Source: Deltaproteobacteria bacterium
GTDB taxonomy: Bacteria; Myxococcota_A; Polyangia; GCA-2747355; JADLHG01
DNA: 64,000 nt
Direction: 5' to 3'
Assembly: GCA_020848905.1 (NCBI GenBank)
Contig: JADLHG010000042.1
Span: 487,399 to 551,398, forward strand
The notes beneath the pieces were generated by a model that saw only the letters and a list, made by a program, of their open reading frames with translations, did not search any database and was not told where the DNA came from. Shown piece by piece: positions 16,858 to 27,495 of this stretch. A program made the position numbers and the translations under genes. Within the stretch, counting starts at the first letter, position 1, and each line of letters starts with the position of its first letter.

Positions 16858-17109
16858 GTGGCACGAGTAACGGTTGAAGATTGTCTCGAGAACCTGGGGA
16901 ATCGCTTCGCGCTAGTCATCCTGGCGGCAGCCCGCGCCCGCGACCTGAGCAAGGGAGCCAGAGCGCTCGTCCACTGCGACAACAAGCCCGCCGTCACCGC
17001 CCTGCGCGAGATCGCGGCCGGCAAGGTCCGCTTCACGGAGGACGTCCGCTCCGTCGTCGAGGTGTACCTCGCGGAGACCAAGCTCGTCGAGGCGAAGACC
17101 CGCTCCTGA
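16858..17109 (+). CDS. rpoZ: RNA polymerase omega subunit
   Basis: 83 residues, starting at GTG 16858 with GGAGG ten bases before. The N-terminus [20 protein letters not shown] is the omega signature, followed by the helix with [11 protein letters not shown] and the [16 protein letters not shown] segment. Omega binds the beta' subunit and aids its folding and assembly. It is probably cotranscribed with the lipoprotein gene 50 bases downstream. Confidence 0.95.
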   Translation: MARVTVEDCLENLGNRFALVILAAARARDLSKGARALVHCDNKPAVTALREIAAGKVRFTEDVRSVVEVYLAETKLVEAKTRS

Positions 17110-17159
17110 GCCCTCGGCGCGTCCTTGACCGCGCTCCCCAGCCCACCTTCGAAGTGCCC

Positions 17160-18593
17160 ATGAACTGGATGCCCGTCCGTCGACGATGGGCGCCCTGGGT
17201 CGCCCTCGTGCTCCTCGGAGCCTGCGGGGGACGCCGAGAGCTTCGGGCAACCGTCGGTCGAGCGCCGGCGCCTCGGCTCCGGCCGATTGCGCCGCACACG
17301 GGACGCACGGCGCACGCCGCCGCGCCCGACTGGTTCCGACTCGTCGAGCGGCTCGCGGATCGCCGAAGCCTCGCTGCGTCCTTCGAGGCGGCGCGCTACA
17401 CGTTGCCCCCGCACACCTTTCTGCTGGCCGCGCGCGTCGTCCCGGGGGTCGGTCAGCCCGCGTTCCAGTACTTCAGCCTCGGGGACTCGGGGTTCGTCTA
17501 CTCGCCAGGACGGTACTGGCCCGCCTCCACGGTCAAGCTCATGACCACGGTCGGGGCCCTCTGGACGCTCCACAAACACGGTCTTTCGGGTGCCGCGAGG
17601 GTCGCGTTCACTGATGCCGAAGGGCGCTACTCGGGCACCGTACGCGAGCTTTACGACAAGGCGCTCGGGCTGAGCACGAACACCGAGTACAACCGGCTCG
17701 CGCTGATCGCCGGCTTCGACGCCCTGAACGAGGAGTACCTGCGGCCCGAGACCGGCCTGCCTCGCATGGTGCTCCAGCGCAGGTACGGCAAGCGGATCCC
17801 GGGCGCCACGCTACGCGTCTCGCCGGAGATGTCCTTCGAGGAGGGGCCCCGCCGCGTCACGCTCCCGGAGCGCGCCGGACGCGGCAGCTATCCCGAGTGC
17901 CCGCAGCAGGGGAACTGCGCCACGCTGTTCGAGCTCCTGGAGGTGCTCCGGCGGGTCATGCTGCACGACGAGCTCCCCGAGGCGAGTCGCTTCCCGCTCG
18001 GCCGTGCGGACCGGCTGCGCATCCGGGCGTTGCTCCGCGGCACGCCGGAGAAGCTCGAGCCCGGCGCCTCGCAGGCGCTCGAGCATCCGGTGCAGATCTA
18101 CAACAAGGCCGGCCGCTACCCGGGGGACGATCATCTGGACGTGGCGCTCGTCGTGGACGCCGTCACGGCCGAGCGCTTCCTCATCGCCGTCTCGGTCCGC
18201 TACGGCAGCCTGAAGGAACCCGACGCCGTCTCGCAGGGACACCTCTCGGACCTCGCCCATCACACGCTGCGCGCCCTGGCCAGGCGCCCGCGCGCCCTCG
18301 CCCTCCCTACGGATCGGCCGCTCGTGCAGGAGGCGGCGGGAGAGACGATCTCCGTGCACGCCGCGCAACACGGCGCGGATCCGCTCCGCTATCGGCTCTG
18401 GTTCGAGGTAGAGACCGTCGAGCAGCTGAAGGTCTGGGTCGGCCCCGAGGCTCCGACGCTCCTCCGACGCACGGGGCGTGGGTTCCTTCTCGAGCACCGT
18501 TTCGCCCGCTCGGGAGACCTCCCGGTGGCGCTGCTCGGGCTGCGCGGCGAGAAGCCGGTGGCCTACCGTGCAGTCGAATTGCACGTCCCGTGA
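17160..18593 (+). CDS. lipoprotein with class A beta-lactamase-like serine hydrolase domain
   Basis: 477 residues. A lipoprotein signal with lipobox LGAC is near residue 21. The serine-hydrolase domain has the three penicillin-recognising elements: STVK in WPASTVKLM (SxxK), STN (SxN) and KAG in YNKAGRYPGD, which replaces the usual KTG. The fold therefore fits the class A beta-lactamase / DD-peptidase group. The last 100 residues form an extra strand-rich domain. It probably acts on peptidoglycan peptides in the periplasm; antibiotic hydrolysis cannot be inferred. It lies 50 bases after rpoZ. Confidence 0.75.
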   Translation: MNWMPVRRRWAPWVALVLLGACGGRRELRATVGRAPAPRLRPIAPHTGRTAHAAAPDWFRLVERLADRRSLAASFEAARYTLPPHTFLLAARVVPGVGQPAFQYFSLGDSGFVYSPGRYWPASTVKLMTTVGALWTLHKHGLSGAARVAFTDAEGRYSGTVRELYDKALGLSTNTEYNRLALIAGFDALNEEYLRPETGLPRMVLQRRYGKRIPGATLRVSPEMSFEEGPRRVTLPERAGRGSYPECPQQGNCATLFELLEVLRRVMLHDELPEASRFPLGRADRLRIRALLRGTPEKLEPGASQALEHPVQIYNKAGRYPGDDHLDVALVVDAVTAERFLIAVSVRYGSLKEPDAVSQGHLSDLAHHTLRALARRPRALALPTDRPLVQEAAGETISVHAAQHGADPLRYRLWFEVETVEQLKVWVGPEAPTLLRRTGRGFLLEHRFARSGDLPVALLGLRGEKPVAYRAVELHVP

Positions 18594-18643
18594 GGGACCT
18601 GCGCGCGGCCTCTTGCTGAAGGGGCTCTTCTTCGATTGATCGT

Positions 18644-18671
18644 TTGGTTGGTTGGTCGGTCGATCGGTCGT
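18644..18671. repeat. tetranucleotide microsatellite-like tract
   Basis: Seven near-perfect 4-base units (TTGG x3, then TCGG, TCGA, TCGG, TCGT) lie between the convergent stops of the serine-hydrolase and methyltransferase genes. It may be slipped-strand prone; no function is seen. Confidence 0.7.
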
Positions 18672-18677
18672 CGGCGG

Positions 18678-19931
18678 CTACGCGGCCCAGCCCACGACGA
18701 TCTTCAGGTAGTTGCTCTCGGGGAAACCGGAGACCGAGGGGAAGTCGGGAGGCTGCCCGACGCGCTCCACGGCGACGAGGTCTCGACCGGCGTCGGCCGC
18801 TCCGCGGGCGAGCGCGCGGTCCAGCTCCACCGCGCTCACCTTCGACGCGTTGCAGGCGCAGAAGAGCAGGCCGGGACGCTCGAGCACCGCGAGCGCGGCG
18901 GTCGTCAGCTCCGCATAGTCCTTGATGGCCGTGAAGGTCTTGCCCTTGGCCGTCGAGAAGGTGGGGGGGTCGAGGATCACGAGATCGAAACGCTGGCGAC
19001 GATCCGCCAGGCGGGCGAGCGTGGCGAAGGCGTCGCCCGTCACGAAGGTGTGCCGGCCGTCGTCCTCGCGGAGCCCGTTCAGCTCCAGGTTGCGCCGGGC
19101 GCGGCCGTGCGCCTTGGACGCCGCGTCGACACTCGTCACGGAGCGAGCCCCGTGCGCCGCAGCCACCACCGAGAACGCCCCGGCGTACGAGAAGCAGTTG
19201 AGCACCGACCGCCCCGGCGAGAGCCGGCCGACCGCTGCACGCCCGAGGCGCATGTCGGCAAAGAGGCCCGTCCCGAGGGGCGCCGTCACGTCCACGGCGA
19301 AACGCAGCCGCCCTTCGGCCACCGCGACCTCGGGCGGCGCCGCGCTCCCCGCCACGAGGGTGGCACCGGGCCGTGCACGCCCGGCGGGCGGTGCCTCGTA
19401 GCGGCGCTGGACGTAAACGCCGAGCGGCCGCCATTCCGCCACGAGCGCGGCCACGAGAGGCTCGAGCCAGTGGTCCGCCACCGAAGCGTAAAGCGAGATC
19501 ACGAGGTAGGCCCCGTACGCGTCCACCGTCACCGCAGGAAGGCCCTCGGCATCCCCGCCGAGGACCCGGAAGCAGGACTCCGGGCCGAGGTCGAGCAGGC
19601 GCCGACGCATCCCCGCGGCCCGCGCGACCACGCGTCGAACGTGAGCCACGTCCAGGTTCGCCCCCCGTTCGCGCGAGAAGACCCGGAGGACCAGCGCCCC
19701 CTCTGCCCCGGCCACCGCCCGTCCGACGAACCGGCCGTCGGCATCCACCACGTCCACCGCCGCCGGAGGCGCCACCGTGACCCTGCGGCCCTGCAACGCG
19801 TCCTCGAAGATCCACGGATGCCCGTCCCGGACCCGGCGCGCCACCTCCTCGGGTATCCGCACCACGCCCTCGCGCCGCTGCGGCACGGCTCGACGGTCTT
19901 CCGGCTGTCCTCTTCCTTGGGGGCGACGCAT
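18678..19931 (-). CDS. RlmI-like class I SAM-dependent rRNA methyltransferase
   Basis: 417 residues from the ATG at 19931. An N-terminal PUA-like domain (about 30-110, with HPWIFEDAL) is followed by the methyltransferase fold: SAM motif I NCFSYAGAFSVVAAAHGA, motif IV in DLVILDPPTFS, and a later Cys in CACNAS that aligns with the catalytic cysteine region of m5C enzymes. The architecture matches RlmI, which methylates 23S rRNA at C1962, or the related RlmK/YwbD group. The exact target is not certain, so no symbol is given. Confidence 0.85.
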   Translation of the reverse strand: MRRPQGRGQPEDRRAVPQRREGVVRIPEEVARRVRDGHPWIFEDALQGRRVTVAPPAAVDVVDADGRFVGRAVAGAEGALVLRVFSRERGANLDVAHVRRVVARAAGMRRRLLDLGPESCFRVLGGDAEGLPAVTVDAYGAYLVISLYASVADHWLEPLVAALVAEWRPLGVYVQRRYEAPPAGRARPGATLVAGSAAPPEVAVAEGRLRFAVDVTAPLGTGLFADMRLGRAAVGRLSPGRSVLNCFSYAGAFSVVAAAHGARSVTSVDAASKAHGRARRNLELNGLREDDGRHTFVTGDAFATLARLADRRQRFDLVILDPPTFSTAKGKTFTAIKDYAELTTAALAVLERPGLLFCACNASKVSAVELDRALARGAADAGRDLVAVERVGQPPDFPSVSGFPESNYLKIVVGWAA

Positions 19932-20106
19932 CGGCGCACCATACTCGAGGCCCGCGCTGGGGCCAAGGCCCACCCGCGGACGGGCCGACGACCGCCGGCA
20001 AGCCAGCAGATTCGCAAGTGCTTGACAGCGATCCGAATGCTATGCCAAACGGGGGCGGGCTGAGAGGTGGGGGTGCAGACCCCGCGCCCCATCGAGAAGG
20101 TGTCAC

Positions 20107-22407
20107 GTGCAGTCGCTCGTCGGGAGCACAGTCGGCGGATATCGCCTGGTCCGGGGGCTCGGTACGGGCCCTCAAGGCCAGACCTACGCGGCCGAAGATC
20201 AAGGGGGCCGCGCCGCCGCGGTGAAGGTCCTCCACGGCCCGCTCTGTCTGGTGACGCAGATCGAGGCCTACTGGGCGCAGCAGCAGGCGCTGGCCGACCT
20301 GGCGCACCCGCACCTTTCGGTCCCCTCCGTCGGGGCGTGGGCCAGCAACGGGCGCTTCTTCGTGGCGCGCGAGCTGTGGCCCGGCATGGACCTGCACGAG
20401 GTTCTCTCCCGGCGCGCGCGCCTGCCGGCCAGCCAGGTGCTCCTCATGGCCGGTCAGGTCTGTCTGGCGCTCGAGGCCGTGCACGCTCGTGGGTACGCGC
20501 ACGGGGCCTTGAAGCCGCGGAACATCCTGCTCGTCACGCGAGGCCGGGACGGAACGCGCCCCTCCACGCGCCTCGCGGACTTCGGCACGGCGTTCCTCCT
20601 CCCCGGCGCCCCCGCAGCGCCCGACCAGGCCGGATCGGCCGCCTTCGCGGACCCGGCCTATCTGGCCCCCGAGCAATTCGAAGGACGGGGTGGCACCGCC
20701 TCCGACATCTTCGCCCTGGGCGTGATATGCTGCGAGGCGATCAGCGGGCGTCGGCCATGGGTGGGCAGCTTCGAACAGATCGCGGGGGCGCACGCACGCG
20801 CCGAACGGGAACTCCCCCCCAACGTGCCGCCCGGGTTCGACGCGATCCTCGCGCGGGCCCTGGCGCATCGGCCGGAGGACCGGTTCCGCAGCGTCGGCGA
20901 GCTCCGCAGCGCGCTGGAGGCCTGGGCAGCCACGAAGCCATCTGCGCTGGAAGAGCCGCCGCTGGACCTGCTCTCCAAGGAAAACGGGCCTAGCGGTGTC
21001 GCTCATGGACAGGACCGATCCCCGGAGGACACGGTCAGGGTTTCCCTAGAGGATCTGTCGAAGGTCATCGAACAACGGGTGGTCTCGGATTTTTTCGGCG
21101 AAGCCGTGACCAATCCACGCGCAAAGGAGTCCGCGACGGTGGGCACGACGGAAAAAAGAGAGGAGCTCATGCCGGCGATGGCGGGTAGCGAGGGAAAACG
21201 TTCGGAAGAGGAAGAGCTCGCCGCCCTGGCCGAACAGGCCGCTGCGCCGCTGCGGAGCGCGCGCAAGTCGGGGCCAGCCGAGGCCGTGCCGTCCGCAACG
21301 CGCTCTGGAGCCGGCACCAAGTCCAGCCCCGCCCCGGTAGTGGAGGCGTTCGTCGACGAGAACGACGAGGTGGTGGAGCTTCCGCAGGAGCGCTCCGTGC
21401 GCGCGTTCGTCGCGAAGCTCTCCCCAACCATCCCCCCGACCGAGGCCCGGGCGGCCAAGGCCGCCAACGGGGAGTCCCTCGACGCAGCCCTCGACCGGTT
21501 CGTCATCGAGGCCAAGTCCTGGAGCAACGCGCTGCCGCGGACCGCCTTTGAGGATCAGCAACTGGCGGAGCTGGCGCGCATCCCCGTGGCCGCCCCCGCT
21601 ACGCCCCCGCCGGGAGCCGCCATGCCGACGCCCGCCGCGAGCGCAGCTCCGATGACGCCCGCCGGCACCGCGCCGGCCGTGGAAGCTTCGGCGACGGCGA
21701 AGAGCTCCCCGTCCGTGGCTCCCCCGAGCCGCGTCACGGCCGCTCCGCCCCTCGCCGCGACGGTCGCCACGGACCGCGTCCCGGCCGTGACCGCGACCCT
21801 CCCTTCGCAATCGCCTCGCCGTTCCCTGCTGGGAGTGGTGCTGATCTCGTTTCTCCTCGGTGGAGGTCTGGTCCTGCTCGGCGTGAAGCTCCTCATGAAG
21901 TCCCCGGAGCCGCCGGCCACTCCGTCCGCGGGGACGAGCGCCGCGGCGTCGCCCTCGACCGCGCCGGCTCCCAAGGAGGGAACCGGGAACGCGCCGGCTC
22001 CGGCTGCGGCCGGAAGCCCTTCGGCTGGGACAGCGACCCCCGCTCCGGGAACCGCGGCTCCTGCGGCCGCGGGGAGTGCGGGCGAGACCGGCGGTGCCGC
22101 AACAGGGGCGGCCGACGCGACGGCCCCCGCCCCCGCCGCAGAGGGAACGGCCAAAGCCGCGGCGACCGCGCCCGAGGAGAAACCGGAGGCCAAGCCCGAC
22201 GCCAAAGAGGCCTCGGCCGAGGGGAGCGCCGCCGCCGAGGGAGCTCCGCCCGCACCGAAGACCGAGGAGGCGGCCCCCCCGAAGGCCAAGGTCGCCAAGG
22301 TCAGAAAGCCGCGCCGCGCCGCGGCCCCTCGCCCCGCCGCTGTCAAAAAGCCGGCCGCGAAGGCGAAAAAAGGTTCCGGCGACTGGGTAGACCCCTTCTC
22401 ACAATAG
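20107..22407 (+). CDS. membrane-anchored predicted pseudokinase (Ser/Thr kinase fold)
   Basis: 766 residues from GTG 20107. The kinase-fold domain (about 10-275) keeps the VAVK-type lysine K40, DFG (158-160) and APE (187-189). However, the catalytic loop reads HGALKPRN (132-139), so the Arg is Gly and the catalytic Asp is Ala. The glycine loop is also odd (GLGTGPQGQTY). It is therefore probably catalytically dead and a signalling scaffold. A Ser/Glu-rich linker leads to one transmembrane helix (about 573-595), then a long Ala/Pro/Gly/Thr-rich periplasmic region and a Lys-rich end (AKAKKGSGDWVDPFSQ). The TPR gene begins ten bases after its stop. Confidence 0.85.
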   Translation: MQSLVGSTVGGYRLVRGLGTGPQGQTYAAEDQGGRAAAVKVLHGPLCLVTQIEAYWAQQQALADLAHPHLSVPSVGAWASNGRFFVARELWPGMDLHEVLSRRARLPASQVLLMAGQVCLALEAVHARGYAHGALKPRNILLVTRGRDGTRPSTRLADFGTAFLLPGAPAAPDQAGSAAFADPAYLAPEQFEGRGGTASDIFALGVICCEAISGRRPWVGSFEQIAGAHARAERELPPNVPPGFDAILARALAHRPEDRFRSVGELRSALEAWAATKPSALEEPPLDLLSKENGPSGVAHGQDRSPEDTVRVSLEDLSKVIEQRVVSDFFGEAVTNPRAKESATVGTTEKREELMPAMAGSEGKRSEEEELAALAEQAAAPLRSARKSGPAEAVPSATRSGAGTKSSPAPVVEAFVDENDEVVELPQERSVRAFVAKLSPTIPPTEARAAKAANGESLDAALDRFVIEAKSWSNALPRTAFEDQQLAELARIPVAAPATPPPGAAMPTPAASAAPMTPAGTAPAVEASATAKSSPSVAPPSRVTAAPPLAATVATDRVPAVTATLPSQSPRRSLLGVVLISFLLGGGLVLLGVKLLMKSPEPPATPSAGTSAAASPSTAPAPKEGTGNAPAPAAAGSPSAGTATPAPGTAAPAAAGSAGETGGAATGAADATAPAPAAEGTAKAAATAPEEKPEAKPDAKEASAEGSAAAEGAPPAPKTEEAAPPKAKVAKVRKPRRAAAPRPAAVKKPAAKAKKGSGDWVDPFSQ

Positions 22408-22417
22408 GCGAACACGG

Positions 22418-23662
22418 ATGCGACTCCACCTGCGTCTCCTGCTGCTCCCCCTGGTGCTCACGCTCTGTCTGTCCGCCCCGCGCGCCTTCGCTCAGGAGGA
22501 GAGCGACGGGGGCTCCGAGGAGGACAAGGCCGCGGAGCATTTCGCCGCCGGCCGCAAGCTCTACACGCAAGGAAAGTACAAGGAAGCGATCGAGGAGCTC
22601 CTCAAGGCCTACGAGCTCCGCCCCGCTCCCCCGATCCTGCTGAACATCGGGCGCACCTACGAGAAGGTCGGCGACAAGCCGAAGGCCCTCGAGTTCTACA
22701 AGAAGTTCCTCTTGAAGGCGCGCACGGTGGACCCCAACCGCGCCCAGGTCGAGAAGCTCGTCAAGCAGCTCGAACAGGAGACGGGAAGCAAGGGGCCGGC
22801 AGCCGGCGGAGCCGCCGACACGCCCGCTCCGACAGGTGGCGCCGGGTCGCCCGCGGGCGAAGGAGAGGCCCCTGCCCCGACGGGCAAGGCGCAGCTCATC
22901 CACACGCCGGTGGACAACGCGAAGGTGCGGCAGCCGGTGACCATCCTGGCCGAGCTCCCCTCGCAGGTGAAGGCCGATCGGCTGTGGGTCTACTTCCGCA
23001 AGGCGGGCGAGACGGAGTTCCGGCGCCTCCAAATGGCGGCGCAAGGGGACGCCTTCGTAGCGCAGATCGCCGCGCAGCACATGACCTCCACCTCGCTGCA
23101 GTACTACGTGGAGGCCGTGCGCACCGAGGCGAAGGAAGTCGTGGCGGCGAGCACCGGATCCAAGTTCAACCCGCACATCATCGTGATCGAGGGCGGCCGC
23201 GCGCCCATCGTGGGACAGACGGGCCCCGTGGAGATCCGCTCGCCGTACCGCCTGTGGATCTGGGTCGGCGCCGCCGGCACCGTCGCGCTCCTCGGTGGCG
23301 GCATCGCCATGGCCCTGCTCGCGAGCAACCGGTCGAGCGCCGTCCAGACGCTCGCCGAGGACAGCTGCAAGGGAGGCTGCGCCAAGGATCCCCCTGTCGC
23401 CGCGCCCACGAAGCCCTTCGACGAGCGCGCCCAGGGCTGGGAGAGCGAAGGCAAGGCCTTTGCCGCCACGAGCGCCGTGCTCCTCAGCTTCGGCATCGCG
23501 GCCGCGGGCGTCACCGGGTACCTCTGGTACCGCGACCGGAAATACGTCCGCGAACAGCGCGCGAATCTCGCGGCGGGCCCGCGGCCGAACGTCGTGCGCT
23601 TCCTCGCGGCGCCGTGGGCCTCACCCAGCGGCGCTGGCTTCGTCGGACGCATCGACTTCTGA
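22418..23662 (+). CDS. TPR-containing secreted/membrane protein
   Basis: 414 residues. A signal peptide is followed by AFAQEE at the likely cleavage site. A TPR pair (about 38-110: AAGRKLYTQGKYKEAIEELL, ILLNIGRTYEKVGDKPKALE) is followed by a Pro/Ala-rich linker, then a beta-rich domain (about 160-260) and two transmembrane helices (near 285 and 350) flanking a Cys-containing loop. This architecture is common in myxobacterial genomes but its function is not known. It is cotranscribed with the pseudokinase and possibly binds its periplasmic tail. Confidence 0.75.
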   Translation: MRLHLRLLLLPLVLTLCLSAPRAFAQEESDGGSEEDKAAEHFAAGRKLYTQGKYKEAIEELLKAYELRPAPPILLNIGRTYEKVGDKPKALEFYKKFLLKARTVDPNRAQVEKLVKQLEQETGSKGPAAGGAADTPAPTGGAGSPAGEGEAPAPTGKAQLIHTPVDNAKVRQPVTILAELPSQVKADRLWVYFRKAGETEFRRLQMAAQGDAFVAQIAAQHMTSTSLQYYVEAVRTEAKEVVAASTGSKFNPHIIVIEGGRAPIVGQTGPVEIRSPYRLWIWVGAAGTVALLGGGIAMALLASNRSSAVQTLAEDSCKGGCAKDPPVAAPTKPFDERAQGWESEGKAFAATSAVLLSFGIAAAGVTGYLWYRDRKYVREQRANLAAGPRPNVVRFLAAPWASPSGAGFVGRIDF

Positions 23663-23708
23663 CCTCGCCACGAACGCGGCGACGCCTCCCCCTGCCATAG
23701 GAGACCTC

Positions 23709-24347
23709 ATGCTCTCACGCCCCTTCGTCTCGGCCAGCTTCGCCCTGGGCGTCGTCGGGTGGCTCGCCGGCTGCTACAGCCCGGATCTCGGGATCACCCC
23801 GTTCCGCTGCGCCGCCACCGGGCAACCCTGTCCGAGCGGCTACCTCTGCGACCCGCGCACCAAGGTCTGCACGCGAGAGGATCGCGTGGTGGACGCCGCC
23901 CCCCCGGACGCCCGGATCCTCTCCGACGGCGAGAAGCCCTCCAAGGACGGCACCTTCTACCTCGACGGGGCGGTGATCAAGCCATCCAAGGGCTGCGCCG
24001 ACGAGACCAGCGAGCCGAACAACACGGCGGCGACGGGCACCCCGCTCCTCGGCACGGGCAAGATCACCGACTGGGAGATCTGCTACCCGGGAGACGTGGA
24101 TCACTACGCCATCTCGCTCAAGAAGGGGCAGAAGCTGACGGTGAGGGTGCGCTTCGTGCATGCGAAAGGGGACCTCGACGCCGCCCTGCTCGACCCGGGC
24201 GGGAACGTGGTTCGCACGGCCCGTGGAGAGAAGGACGACGAGGAGATCACCACCCCCCCGGTCCCCGCGGACGGGAACTACACTCTCGGGGTGGAGGGCT
24301 TCGGCAGCGCGACGAATCGCTACGACCTTGAAATCGGCATCGAGTAG
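23709..24347 (+). CDS. lipoprotein with PPC-type beta domain
   Basis: 212 residues with lipobox LAGC. Directly after the anchor is a Cys-rich module (FRCAATGQPCPSGYLCDPRTKVC), a common N-terminal feature of myxobacterial lipoproteins. A short Asp-rich linker leads to a bacterial pre-peptidase C-terminal (PPC)-like beta domain (about 100-212: ETSEPNNTAATGTPL, PGDVDHYAISLKKGQKLTV, NYTLGVEGFG). PPC domains usually assist secreted enzymes, but here no enzyme is attached. An AGGAG site precedes the ATG. It is the third gene of the pseudokinase operon. Confidence 0.78.
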   Translation: MLSRPFVSASFALGVVGWLAGCYSPDLGITPFRCAATGQPCPSGYLCDPRTKVCTREDRVVDAAPPDARILSDGEKPSKDGTFYLDGAVIKPSKGCADETSEPNNTAATGTPLLGTGKITDWEICYPGDVDHYAISLKKGQKLTVRVRFVHAKGDLDAALLDPGGNVVRTARGEKDDEEITTPPVPADGNYTLGVEGFGSATNRYDLEIGIE

Positions 24348-24368
24348 CGCCGCGCGGCCGGGGTGGAT

Positions 24369-24397
24369 TTGACACCCTGCCCTCTCGCTGTTAGCCT
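24369..24397 (+). promoter_or_regulatory. predicted promoter of pilB-pilT
   Basis: A consensus -35 TTGACA (24369-24374), a 17-base spacer and -10 TAGCCT (24392-24397) lie about 100 bases before pilB. The intervening leader has no reading frame of note. Confidence 0.45.
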
Positions 24398-24499
24398 CAT
24401 TACACCCTTAGATGTCGAACACTTGCCAGCTTGGTGCGCCTGGGACCTGGTCGCTGCGACGGCGGGCCTGCCCAGGCCAGCGCAACGAGGCGTGAACAA

Positions 24500-26188
<1,689 letters not shown>

Positions 26189-26204
26189 CGGAGCGACGGT
26201 CACC

Positions 26205-27323
26205 ATGGCGAACCTGCACCAGCTACTCAAGGCGATGATCGACAAGGGGGCGTCGGACCTCCACATCACCACGGGCTCCCCCCCGCAGCTGCGGATCGAC
26301 GGCAGCCTCGTGCCGCTCCGCATGCCCCCGCTCACTCCGGTGGACACGAAGCAGCTCTGCTACAGCATCCTGACGGACGCGCAGAAGGTGCGTTTCGAGG
26401 AGGATCTGGAGCTCGACCTCTCCTTCGGCGTGAAAAACCTCGCCCGCTTCCGCTCGAACATCTTCATGCAGCGCGGCGCGGTCGCCGGGGCGTTCCGTAC
26501 CATCCCCTTCAAGATCCTGTCCTTCAACGAACTCGGCATCCCGCCCATCGTTGGGGAGCTCTGCAAGAAGCCGCGCGGCCTCGTGCTGGTCACGGGCCCC
26601 ACGGGGTCGGGCAAGTCCACCACCCTGGCCTCCATGGTCGACAAGATCAACAGCGAGCGCCGCGAACACATCATCACGATCGAGGATCCCATCGAGTACC
26701 TGCACCCGCACAAGGGTTGCGTCGTGAACCAGCGCGAGGTCGGCTCGGACACGAAGAGCTTCAAGCGGGCGCTCAAGTACATCCTGCGCCAGGATCCGGA
26801 CGTGGTTCTCGTCGGTGAGATGCGAGACCTCGAGACGATCGAGGCCGCGCTGACCGTCGCCGAGACGGGCCACCTGGCCTTCGCCACGCTGCACACGAAC
26901 TCCTGCGTGCAGACCATGAACCGCATCATCGACGTCTTCCCCCCGTACCAGCAGTCGCAGGTCCGCGCGCAGCTCAGCTTCGTGCTCGAGGGCGTCATCT
27001 CGCAGACGCTGATCCCGAAAGGCACCGGCCAGGGACGGGTGCTCGGCGTCGAGATCATGGTCCCCAACCAGGCGATCCGGAACCTGATCCGCGAGGACAA
27101 GATCCACCAGATCTACTCGCAGATGCAAATCGGGCAGGCCAAGCACCAGATGCAGACCATGAACCAGTCGCTCTGCGCGCTCTACCTCCGGCGGCTCATC
27201 ACCGTCGAAGAGGCCCTCGGACGCAGCTCCGACCCGGACGAGCTCCAGACCATGATCGCGAACGCCGCGAAGGCCTCTCCCGGCGGTGGTGGCGCGGGAC
27301 AGCAGCCGCCGGTGCGAAGGTAG
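26205..27323 (+). CDS. pilT: type IV pilus retraction ATPase PilT
   Basis: 372 residues, a typical PilT length. It carries Walker A GPTGSGKS (131-138), a Walker B VGEMRD, the His box GHLAFATLHTNS, and the PilT-specific AIRNLIRE motif in the C-terminal domain. The N-terminus GASDLHITTGSPPQLRIDG is the conserved PAS-like start. It depolymerises pili, pulling the cell forward. The C-terminal tail is Gly-rich. Confidence 0.95.
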   Translation: MANLHQLLKAMIDKGASDLHITTGSPPQLRIDGSLVPLRMPPLTPVDTKQLCYSILTDAQKVRFEEDLELDLSFGVKNLARFRSNIFMQRGAVAGAFRTIPFKILSFNELGIPPIVGELCKKPRGLVLVTGPTGSGKSTTLASMVDKINSERREHIITIEDPIEYLHPHKGCVVNQREVGSDTKSFKRALKYILRQDPDVVLVGEMRDLETIEAALTVAETGHLAFATLHTNSCVQTMNRIIDVFPPYQQSQVRAQLSFVLEGVISQTLIPKGTGQGRVLGVEIMVPNQAIRNLIREDKIHQIYSQMQIGQAKHQMQTMNQSLCALYLRRLITVEEALGRSSDPDELQTMIANAAKASPGGGGAGQQPPVRR

Positions 27324-27495
27324 CCTGGCCCCTTCCGCCCGCGCAGCCCGACTTTCGCCTGGTCTGCCCCCCCCTTCTCTGGGAAAATATCTACGTAACC
27401 GCTGAAGGATCGGCAGACGGACGGGGATGCTTTCCCCACACCCGTCGTACTACACCAGGGTAGCGGACGAGAGACCGAGGCGGCGCGCAGTGACT

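Noticed and set aside
20022..20046. A perfect TTGACA upstream of the pseudokinase as a promoter
   Set aside because: The only -10-like TATGCC lies 13 bases downstream, too short a spacer for a sigma-70-type promoter.
18307..21006. An 899-codon minus-strand open frame across the serine hydrolase, methyltransferase and pseudokinase genes
   Set aside because: It has no recognisable domain and overlaps three well-supported genes; stop codons are simply rare in GC-rich antisense frames.
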